DNA from: Cyclobacteriaceae bacterium
GTDB taxonomy: Bacteria; Bacteroidota; Bacteroidia; Cytophagales; Cyclobacteriaceae
Length of the DNA stretch: 36,256 nucleotides
Direction: 5' to 3'
Assembly: GCA_947458475.1 (NCBI GenBank)
Contig: CANGZP010000017.1
Coordinates: 1 to 36,256, forward strand
Shown here piece by piece: positions 9,023 through 15,390 of the stretch; within the stretch, counting starts at the first letter, position 1; each line of letters opens with the position of its first letter. Position numbers and translations under genes: made by a program. A model generated the notes under the pieces. It did not search any database, was not told the DNA's origin, and saw nothing but the letters and a program-made list of their open reading frames with translations.

Positions 9023-9910
9023 TTAACCTAATTTTTTGGTGAAGAAGGAAATGGTTTTTTCCCAAGCCGCTTTTGCAGCTGGTTCGTCATAGCGCGGAGT
9101 GCTATAGTTGTGAAACCCGTGATTCACACCCGGGTAGTTGATCATCTCGTAGGTTTTACCCTCGGCCTTTAAGGCTGCTTCGTAAGCAGGCCAGCCCGCA
9201 TTCACACGCTCGTCTAGTGCAGCATAGATGATTAAGAGCGGAGCCTTGATATTGGGGACTTCAATGACTTCAGGTTGACCACCATAGAAGGGTACTGCTG
9301 CCTTCAGGTCAGGGATACGTACAGCCATCATGTTGGAGATCCAACCGCCAAAGCAAAAGCCGACCACGCCTACCTTGCCGTTGCAGTCTGGATGGTTCTT
9401 TAGGAATTCATAGGCTGCGATAAAATCTTCGAGCATTTCTTCTCGCGTACGCTTGGCCTGCATCGCCCGACCTTCGTCGTCGTTGCCAGGGTAGCCACCA
9501 AGTGGCGTAAGCGCATCTGGAGCTAGGGAAATAAAGCCATCTACCGCACATTTTCTGCCTACGTCTTCAATGTAGGGATTGAGTCCCCGGTTTTCATGGA
9601 CGACAATGATGCCTGGAAACTTTCCTTTTCCAGTTGGGGTGGAGAGCAGGGCTTTGATTTGTCCTCCACCTTTTGAGGAGTTGTACATCAGGTAGTCCGA
9701 ACTTTGAAGGCGCTCGTCGCCTAGGGCAACAGTTCTGCCGCTATCGTAGTCTGGCATCATGCTTCCCAGTAGGGCAGCAACGGTAATGCCACCGACGGCA
9801 TACACGGATAGTTTTTCGATGAAGGTTCGCCGGTCCAATTTGTTGTGGCAGTAGTAATCGTAGAGGTCAAAGGCCTCCTGCGGGATATCGGCTTTGTTGA
9901 GTTTTTCCAT
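9023..9910 (-). CDS. Dienelactone hydrolase family protein, exported or anchored
   Basis: A 295-residue alpha/beta hydrolase. The catalytic triad is visible: Cys186 in GFCFGG, Asp233 in ALDERV and His264 in VNHGFH, with the HENRG glutamate at 106 that primes the cysteine in dienelactone hydrolases. Residues 27-52 hold a twin-arginine-like segment (DRRTFIEKL) followed by a hydrophobic stretch ending AALLGSMM, after an unusually long charged n-region. This layout is common for Bacteroidota members and suggests Tat export or membrane anchoring. No aromatic-degradation genes are adjacent, so the physiological substrate is unknown. The hairpin at 8985-9015 follows the gene. Confidence 0.92.
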   Translation of the reverse strand: MEKLNKADIPQEAFDLYDYYCHNKLDRRTFIEKLSVYAVGGITVAALLGSMMPDYDSGRTVALGDERLQSSDYLMYNSSKGGGQIKALLSTPTGKGKFPGIIVVHENRGLNPYIEDVGRKCAVDGFISLAPDALTPLGGYPGNDDEGRAMQAKRTREEMLEDFIAAYEFLKNHPDCNGKVGVVGFCFGGWISNMMAVRIPDLKAAVPFYGGQPEVIEVPNIKAPLLIIYAALDERVNAGWPAYEAALKAEGKTYEMINYPGVNHGFHNYSTPRYDEPAAKAAWEKTISFFTKKLG

Positions 9911-9990
9911 GGTCTGCTTGAATAGTTAAATAATATAGGAAAAAAATGGTTAGGAAAAATAAGCCTTACATCAACAGGGTTAACAAAAGT

Positions 9991-10500
9991 TTAATTGGTT
10001 TCTGATAGAGGAGGGCTGGTACTCTGGTGGTCGTAGCTCAGCACTTCAGTCAGTTTCCAGCTTGCGTTTTCCAAGATCCAGAGGTGTGTAAATCTTGCGG
10101 TACTGGTCCATAGGTCTTTCTTGTCCTTCTCACGGATGTAAAAGTGGTGAACGCCTGTTTGGATGGCTCCATAGATTTTACCCGATGCATAAAGCGGAAA
10201 CACTTCCAAACTCTCGGGAACGACTTTTCGGATAGGCTTTTGGGCAGGGGAACCACAGATGTTGTTTGCGGTATTTTCCAGGAATTTAGTTTTGTCCTGG
10301 AAGCCGCCCTGATCGTGGTAAAAGCGCAAGTCCTCTGACACCTGATTTTTCAAGTAGTCTAGGTCGCAGCGGTTGAATCCCCGTTCAAAGAAGACGCTAT
10401 CTTGGTGTTTCAATTCTTGAAATAGGGCATTTTTCTCCTGCGCTTGGACCTTGGTGAAGCTGATTATTGCGAAAAAATAGAGTAGGAGATGCGCTTTCAT
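9991..10500 (-). CDS. Secreted NTF2-like (DUF4440/SnoaL-type) protein
   Basis: A 169-residue protein. A signal peptide (MKAHLLLYFFAIISFTKVQAQ, cleavage after QA) precedes a single NTF2-like alpha+beta cone domain. The pattern is typical of DUF4440: an initial helix with HQDSVFFERGFNRCDLDYL, a DLRFYHDQGGFQDK turn, and paired strands ending FTHLWILENASWKLTEVLSYDHQ. Such proteins bind small ligands or act as isomerase-like enzymes, but most have no known function. It is probably transcribed alone: 80 bp separate it from the dienelactone-hydrolase gene and 77 bp from the toxin-antitoxin pair upstream. Confidence 0.85.
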   Translation of the reverse strand: MKAHLLLYFFAIISFTKVQAQEKNALFQELKHQDSVFFERGFNRCDLDYLKNQVSEDLRFYHDQGGFQDKTKFLENTANNICGSPAQKPIRKVVPESLEVFPLYASGKIYGAIQTGVHHFYIREKDKKDLWTSTARFTHLWILENASWKLTEVLSYDHQSTSPPLSETN

Positions 10501-10577
10501 TTTCTTGTTGAATTGGTTTAATTTCTGACTTCCCTTGAAGGATTAGGTAATTTTTTTAGGCAAGGAGTCTGAGATCC

Positions 10578-10904
10578 CTACGGAAGTTTGACAAACCGGT
10601 CGTCGAGCTTAACGCTAAAATTAATTTCAGCCTTTAAGGCGGTGAATATTTTTAATAGCGTGTCTACCGTAGCACTGTTGGCACTGCTTTCAAGCTTTGA
10701 GATTTGGGCTTTTTGTACGCCCACCAACTGCCCAAGTTCCTCTTGGGTCAACTTTCGTTCCTGCCGGGTTGATTTGATCATTTTGCCCAATACTTCCATA
10801 CGTAGTTCGTACTCGTAGTGGTCGCGTTCCTCTGAACCAAGTTTCCCGAGGTACTTGTCTTTCATTTCGGAAAGGGAATGAAGTTTCATTTCTGAGTTAG
10901 ACAT
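10578..10904 (-). CDS. XRE-family HTH antitoxin (HigA-like)
   Basis: A 108-residue DNA-binding protein, second gene of a toxin-antitoxin pair. The Cro/CI helix-turn-helix spans about residues 40-92, with LTQEELGQLVGVQKAQISKLES as the recognition region. The first 40 residues are helical and charged, as in antitoxins that wrap the toxin. The last 20 residues form a beta-like tail (INFSVKLDDRFVKLP). It starts 11 bp after the toxin stop, in the toxin-first order typical of higBA. It should neutralise the toxin and repress the pair's promoter; GTTTC/GAAAC arms at 11286-11303 are a possible operator. Confidence 0.9.
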   Translation of the reverse strand: MSNSEMKLHSLSEMKDKYLGKLGSEERDHYEYELRMEVLGKMIKSTRQERKLTQEELGQLVGVQKAQISKLESSANSATVDTLLKIFTALKAEINFSVKLDDRFVKLP

Positions 10905-10915
10905 ATTCTATTTTT

Positions 10916-11248
10916 TTAGAAGGTAGCAAAATAGTTTTCACGAAGTTTTAAGGCACGTTCGATTTCGTTTTTTGGCACTTTATCGGCTTTTTTAAAAAAG
11001 CCATGTGTCGCTATAATCAAGGCTTTTTTAGGTTCGCTTTTGTCCCAAAAGGCAAGAAGCCTAATTTGATGACCACTATAATTTGTTCGGAACTCCCAGA
11101 TTTCTCGCGTGAGTTTCTTCAGGAGTTTTGGATTAGGGGTTTGTTCTGCCAAATCGATGTTGTACAGCACTTTTTTGACAATTTTCGGATCTAATTCGGA
11201 AAGAAACTTATCGACTTCATCTAAAAATTTTGTTTCAAACAATTTCAT
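10916..11248 (-). CDS. RelE/HigB-family toxin (Gp49-like)
   Basis: A 110-residue protein of the RelE/ParE superfamily, HigB/phage Gp49 branch, whose members are ribosome-dependent or free mRNA endonucleases. Recognisable parts are the two N-terminal helices (FLDEVDKFLSELDPKIVKKVLYNI), KLLKKLTREIWEFRTNYSGHQIRLLAFWD as the central strands, and THGFFKKADKVPKNEIERA, the conserved GF.KK...P..EI..A signature near the C-terminus. The gene precedes its XRE antitoxin by 11 bp. The chain has no visible break, so both partners look intact. The pair lies at the edge of an AT-rich accessory patch. Confidence 0.92.
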   Translation of the reverse strand: MKLFETKFLDEVDKFLSELDPKIVKKVLYNIDLAEQTPNPKLLKKLTREIWEFRTNYSGHQIRLLAFWDKSEPKKALIIATHGFFKKADKVPKNEIERALKLRENYFATF

Positions 11249-11285
11249 TGTTGGAATTATTGAAGTTAAAAAAAATAATTAAAAA

Positions 11286-11303
11286 GTTTCTAAATATGGA
11301 AAC
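11286..11303. promoter_or_regulatory. Possible HigA operator upstream of the toxin gene
   Basis: GTTTC (11286-11290) and GAAAC (11299-11303) form an inverted repeat with an 8-bp spacer, 38 bp upstream of the toxin ATG. Its position and symmetry suit autoregulation. There is no direct evidence, and short AT-rich inverted repeats arise by chance. Confidence 0.25.
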
Positions 11304-11431
11304 AAAAATTAAGCAAGCCTATTTTTTTCTACTAAAAGGCCTTGATAATGCTAGTCAAAGAGAAGAAGCAATGGGTCGAGAACGTTTTCATTTTTAGTTT
11401 CTTAAAATTTTTCTCCCTTCTGCCAGTTCAT

Positions 11432-11680
11432 CTATTTTTCAAAGAGTAATTCGTGCAAGAATCTGAATCGGATAAAGCCAAATGATTTTATAAATTCATC
11501 TTTAGTGACAAGCCCTTTTTCCTGGAGTCTTTTATAGTCAACGATAGGTCTGTATACGAACGCATATAGACAAACCGCAATAGCAAAAGGGGCTAATCCA
11601 ATGATCTTGTAGATGTAAAGCGGTAGGATTACCAGTAAGGGTAGTGATGTGGTAAGATGATAGATAGCTAGTTTTTTCAT
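11432..11680 (-). CDS. Small two-helix membrane protein, possible immunity protein
   Basis: An 82-residue protein I do not recognise. The first half carries two hydrophobic helices (about residues 8-27 and 29-46). The second half is charged and amphipathic, with KRLQEKGLVTKDEFIKSFGFIRFRFLHELLF. Its ATG shares one base with the TAA of the upstream lipoprotein gene (TAATG), so the two are almost certainly co-translated. Small membrane proteins coupled in this way to a secreted hydrophobic peptide are often immunity proteins of bacteriocin-like systems. That reading is inference; a generic small membrane accessory protein is the alternative. Confidence 0.7.
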   Translation of the reverse strand: MKKLAIYHLTTSLPLLVILPLYIYKIIGLAPFAIAVCLYAFVYRPIVDYKRLQEKGLVTKDEFIKSFGFIRFRFLHELLFEK

Positions 11681-12327
11681 TATTTAGCGAGTATAGCTGT
11701 GGCATATCCTGCACACACAACGAGAGAAAGAGGAGAATATAAACCTAATGTTGCAGAATTCAAGATAAAGCCAATTGCATAATTAGCAATATTTGAAGGA
11801 GTTAAATTGTGAAACCTGCCTACACAATCATCCGCATCGCTCCACCAACCAGCAGTTCTTCCGTTTATGATTGAATTTTCGCTGTAAATAATACTTCTTG
11901 ATCCATCTATTCTATCAACATAAGAAATTCTTAGGACCCCATTTGTAGAATAAATCTTGTTTGTGATATCACCATTTTCACTTTTAAATGTCTTACTTAA
12001 AAATGAAAATGCAACTTGTCCTTTTTCGTCTAATGAAAATGAGATAGCTTGATTGGAGTTGTTTGAATCTAGAACGGTGAGTATTTGGTAACCTTTCTCA
12101 AAATCTACTATTTTTTGTAATTCCTCTAAGTTAAAACCCCCATTTATTCGGCTTGAAATGGATGACGAAACCCAATCAGATACTATGGTTTTCTCTATTA
12201 GTGTTGCTTTGACAATTTTGTATTGTGGTTGTTTTATTTCATTTATCTCCACATCCTCATCCAAACAACCGAAAGTGAATAACGCAAGAAATAAGAAAAA
12301 TACAGATTTAAATATTTTTGTTTTCAT
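11680..12327 (-). CDS. Lipoprotein with hydrophobic, bacteriocin-like C-terminus
   Basis: A 215-residue protein with no family I can name. A signal peptide ends in the lipobox TFGC (Cys21). Residues 22-155 form a strand-rich region (for example YQILTVLDSN, NGVLRISYVDR). The last 60 residues differ: GWWSDADDC, then ANYAIGFILNSATLGLYSPL and a small-residue hydrophobic end VVCAGYATAILAK, with just two cysteines. This looks like a membrane-active peptide fused to a lipoprotein carrier. The gene is AT-rich compared with the flanking housekeeping genes and is followed by an overlapping small membrane protein. Function is unknown; the toxin reading is inferred from layout. Confidence 0.75.
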   Translation of the reverse strand: MKTKIFKSVFFLFLALFTFGCLDEDVEINEIKQPQYKIVKATLIEKTIVSDWVSSSISSRINGGFNLEELQKIVDFEKGYQILTVLDSNNSNQAISFSLDEKGQVAFSFLSKTFKSENGDITNKIYSTNGVLRISYVDRIDGSRSIIYSENSIINGRTAGWWSDADDCVGRFHNLTPSNIANYAIGFILNSATLGLYSPLSLVVCAGYATAILAK

Positions 12328-12406
12328 AAAAAATTAGGGTTAAAAAGGTTGAAATTCTAGTACAGAAAAGGATTAACTAAACTCAGGGATTAAAAAAAGC
12401 TCAAAA

Positions 12407-12517
12407 ATGAAGTTGGAGGAATTTGTAAAGAATAAAAAAGAGTTGCTATCTCCAAAATGCCATAGGATCTTCTACGGAGATATTCAAAAAAAGGTTTTGA
12501 TTCGGTCAAAAAATTAA
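12407..12517 (+). CDS. Short ORF (36 codons), possible gene remnant
   Basis: An ATG-to-TAA reading frame in the gap between the lipoprotein gene and the DUF1456 gene. It encodes a basic, lysine-rich peptide containing SPKCHRIFYGDI. That string faintly recalls the HIF.GEI segment of bacterial EndoU-type nucleases, but the frame ends soon after and no domain can be claimed. It may be a real small protein, a truncated remnant or chance. Confidence 0.2.
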   Translation: MKLEEFVKNKKELLSPKCHRIFYGDIQKKVLIRSKN

Positions 12518-12559
12518 AGACCAATGCATTTACTAAGTCAGAAAATGACAGGCTTACTT

Positions 12560-13021
12560 TTATTCTCCCCTGTACTTCTCCTGCAGTCCCATCAAAAAAT
12601 TACGGAGCACCTGGTCCTTGCACTCGCGGTACTGCGCCTGTGCCGGATTGCGAAAAAAGGCACTCAACTCGTGCTTACTCAGTCGAAAGCCACGCAAGCC
12701 AAAGATCTCCAGCATCCCATCATCCTGCAGATTCAGGGCAATCTTGAGTTTCCGCAGGATGCCATTGTTGTTCAGTGTCTTTTCAACTACCGGCGCGGCT
12801 CCCTCTTTCTTGCCGCGATTTGACACGATCAGCCCATCCAGAAAGTGGGCCAAATCCTTGTCGTACAACTTTACGAAGTCAGGATCCTCCTCCTTTTTGA
12901 GCCAAAGGGCCACTTCCTCAAACGTAATATCCTTGCCACCCAAGGCAAAAATCTCCTTCATCTTGTGGTCGTGGTAGTAAAAGGTGTAGCGGAGGGTGCG
13001 CAGAATGTCGTTGTTGCTCAT
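12560..13021 (-). CDS. DUF1456 family protein (YehS-like)
   Basis: A 153-residue cytosolic protein made of two copies of the roughly 70-residue DUF1456 module. Copy one begins SNNDILRTLRYTFYYHDHKMKEIFAL and copy two NNNGILRKLKIALNLQDDGMLEIFGL. Each is followed by a helical segment with EVALWLKKEEDPDF or ELSAFFRNPAQAQY. The E. coli relative YehS has the same duplicated layout and no defined function. The ATG at 13021 places the first module at the N-terminus; a longer start at 13048 would add nine residues foreign to the family. The gene is divergent from the radical SAM gene, with about 170 bp between them. Confidence 0.9.
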   Translation of the reverse strand: MSNNDILRTLRYTFYYHDHKMKEIFALGGKDITFEEVALWLKKEEDPDFVKLYDKDLAHFLDGLIVSNRGKKEGAAPVVEKTLNNNGILRKLKIALNLQDDGMLEIFGLRGFRLSKHELSAFFRNPAQAQYRECKDQVLRNFLMGLQEKYRGE

Positions 13022-13190
13022 GCTGGCAAAGATCGAAAATTTACCCACATCTTTCCTAAGTCACGCCTTCTTCCTCCCTTGGGAACTAACTTCTTCCAAA
13101 ATCAGGCTTGATATTTCGTTCATTCCGGCAAAAAAAGCGAGAAAATCTCCTTTCTTTACGACCTTTGCACAAGCCAAACCCCGCTGTCCC

Positions 13191-15359
13191 TTGTCTAACG
13201 AAGTTTTATTCATCACTCCTCCCTTCACCCAGCTCAATACGCCCTATCCGGCAACTGCTTACTTGAAGGGGTTTTTGAATACACTTGGGGTACCTTCCAA
13301 ACAAGCAGATTTGGGGATCGAGGTGATGTTGGCTATCCTCAGTCCCGATGGCCTTCGCCACATTTTTGAGCAGGCAGAAAAGGTAGATTCCCTCTCGGAC
13401 AATGCGCTACGCATCCTTCGAATCCGCACGCAGTACCTGCAAACCATCGGTCCAGTGGTGGATTTTCTGCAAGACAAAAACCCTACACTCGCTTACCGAA
13501 TCGCTGAAGGTGATTTTCTACCGGAGGCTGGTCGGTTTGAACAGGTGGAGGACATGGATTGGGCTTTTGGGGCCTTGGGCATCCGTGACAAAGCCCGCTA
13601 CCTGGCCACACTCTATTTGGAGGATTTGGGAGACCTGATCACCGAAGCCATTGACCCACATTTTGGATTTACTCGCTATGCCGAGCGTCTAGGACTGTCG
13701 GCTAAGTCCTTTGACGAACTACAGGAAGCGCTGCAGCAGCCTCTTACTTTGGTTGATGAACTCTTACTTCGACTCCTCGAGGAAAAAATACAAGCTTATC
13801 GCCCTAGCTCAGTTGCTTTTTCGGTGCCTTTTCCGGGCAATCTCTATGCAGCCCTCAAATGCGGGCAATACCTCAAGGCCCACCACCCCGACATCAAGAT
13901 CTGGATGGGAGGAGGCTACCCAAATACGGAATTGCGCTCCCTGAAAGAGCCTCGGGTATTTGATTATGTAGATTACATCGTGCTCGACGATGGAGAAGCT
14001 CCTGTGGTCTTACTTTTGGAGCACCTTGCAGGGAAAAGACCGCATACGGAACTGAAGCGTACCTTTCTACGCCTAGATGGGAAAGTGACCTACGTAAATA
14101 ACCTAGCCGTCAAAGATCTCCCCCAACGGGAACTCGGCACGCCAGACTACAGTGATCTTCCCCTTTCTTCCTACCTATCAGTCATCGAGGTGGCCAATCC
14201 CATGCACCGATTGTGGAGCGATGGGCGTTGGAACAAGCTGACGCTCGCCCATGGTTGCTATTGGGGAAAATGTACCTTTTGTGATGTTTCCCTAGATTAT
14301 ATCGGTCGCTACGAGCCTATTACTGCGTCCCTGCTCTGCGATCGCATTGAAGAGATTATGACCCAAACGGGTACCAACGGATTCCATTTTGTAGACGAAG
14401 CCGCTCCTCCCGCCTTGATGCGTGAGCTGGCCTGCGAGATTCTCCGTCGAGGACTCGTCGTAGTCTGGTGGACCAATATTCGTTTTGAAAGTAGCTTTTC
14501 GGCAGACCTTTGCCGCCTCCTGCGCGCCTCGGGTTGCATCGCGGTATCCGGTGGACTTGAGGTGGCTTCCGATCGCCTTTTGGACTTGATCAAAAAAGGA
14601 GTGACCGTGCCACAGGTGGCACAAGTTACCCAGCATTTTACCCAGGCAGGGATCTTGGTACACGCCTACCTGATGTATGGCTATCCCACCCAAACAGTTC
14701 AGGAAACGGTAGATTCGCTTGAGATGGTGCGGCAGCTCTTTGAGCAAGGGATTATTCAATCGGGTTTCTGGCATCGCTTTGCGATGACGGTGCATAGCCC
14801 GGTGGGTTTAAATCCTTCCGCTTTTGGAGTGAAGCGTCTGGACGAGTCACTCGGAACCTTTGCCAATAATGAAGTGGACTTTGAGGATCCTATTGGTGTT
14901 GATCATGGTGCTTTTTCTGAAGGGCTGCGCAAATCCTTGTTCAACTACATGCAAGGAGTAGGTCTCGACCTTCCCTTGAAAAACTGGTTTGACTTTAAGA
15001 TTCCTCCTACCAGCATTCCCCGTACCTACATTGCAAAACAGCTGGAAGAACTTTCCTCCAAGCCCATCAAGGATCACCACCGCATCTGCTGGTTGGGCAG
15101 CGCGCCGCAGCTGGATGAACTTGAGGATGGGCTATGCGAACTGCTATTTTCGGGTAAAAAAGAAGATTTCGCCCTCGAACTACCTTTAGAGCTAGGGCAT
15201 TGGGTGTTTTGGCTCCTGGAAAAAGTAAGCCATACTCAAGTCTCTGTCACAGTAAAGGAGATTCGTGCACATTACGAGCAGGAGTTAGGGGATTTCGAAG
15301 AGTTGCTCGACTCCGAGGTGTGGGAACTCCTCTCCGAAAACGGCCTGCTAGTTTTTTAA
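13191..15359 (+). CDS. B12-binding-type radical SAM protein with CX4CX2C motif
   Basis: A 722-residue enzyme of the cobalamin-binding-domain radical SAM class. The N-terminus (VLFITPPFTQLNTPYP) is typical of this class. A Rossmann-like B12-binding region follows near residues 210-290 (SVAFSVPFPGN, IWMGGGYPN, DYIVLDDGEAP), without an obvious DxHxxG cobalamin ligand. The SAM TIM-barrel has its cluster cysteines at 356, 361 and 364 in GCYWGKCTFC, which is CX4CX2C and not the usual CX3CX2C. Downstream are GFHFVDEAAPP and VSGGLEVASDRLLDLIKKGV. The start was set at TTG 13191: the only in-frame ATG (12996) would add 65 residues unlike the family and overlap the divergent gene. The substrate is unknown. 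Confidence 0.88.
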   Translation: MSNEVLFITPPFTQLNTPYPATAYLKGFLNTLGVPSKQADLGIEVMLAILSPDGLRHIFEQAEKVDSLSDNALRILRIRTQYLQTIGPVVDFLQDKNPTLAYRIAEGDFLPEAGRFEQVEDMDWAFGALGIRDKARYLATLYLEDLGDLITEAIDPHFGFTRYAERLGLSAKSFDELQEALQQPLTLVDELLLRLLEEKIQAYRPSSVAFSVPFPGNLYAALKCGQYLKAHHPDIKIWMGGGYPNTELRSLKEPRVFDYVDYIVLDDGEAPVVLLLEHLAGKRPHTELKRTFLRLDGKVTYVNNLAVKDLPQRELGTPDYSDLPLSSYLSVIEVANPMHRLWSDGRWNKLTLAHGCYWGKCTFCDVSLDYIGRYEPITASLLCDRIEEIMTQTGTNGFHFVDEAAPPALMRELACEILRRGLVVVWWTNIRFESSFSADLCRLLRASGCIAVSGGLEVASDRLLDLIKKGVTVPQVAQVTQHFTQAGILVHAYLMYGYPTQTVQETVDSLEMVRQLFEQGIIQSGFWHRFAMTVHSPVGLNPSAFGVKRLDESLGTFANNEVDFEDPIGVDHGAFSEGLRKSLFNYMQGVGLDLPLKNWFDFKIPPTSIPRTYIAKQLEELSSKPIKDHHRICWLGSAPQLDELEDGLCELLFSGKKEDFALELPLELGHWVFWLLEKVSHTQVSVTVKEIRAHYEQELGDFEELLDSEVWELLSENGLLVF

Positions 15360-15390
15360 AATCTCATCGTTTCCGATGCATGCGCCATCG

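Noticed and set aside
8469-9065. 198-codon minus-strand frame overlapping the MgtC-like gene and the hydrolase end
   Set aside because: It is out of frame with two well-supported genes and runs through a terminator hairpin; its composition (His/Trp-rich) is not protein-like.
11296-11397. 33-codon plus-strand frame between the toxin gene and the small membrane protein gene
   Set aside because: It is short, has no recognisable homologue or promoter box, and lies over the presumed toxin promoter; it was not strong enough to call.
12996-13190. ATG-started extension of the radical SAM gene
   Set aside because: The 65 added residues look non-coding, overlap the divergent DUF1456 gene and cover a promoter-like string; the family N-terminus fits the TTG at 13191.
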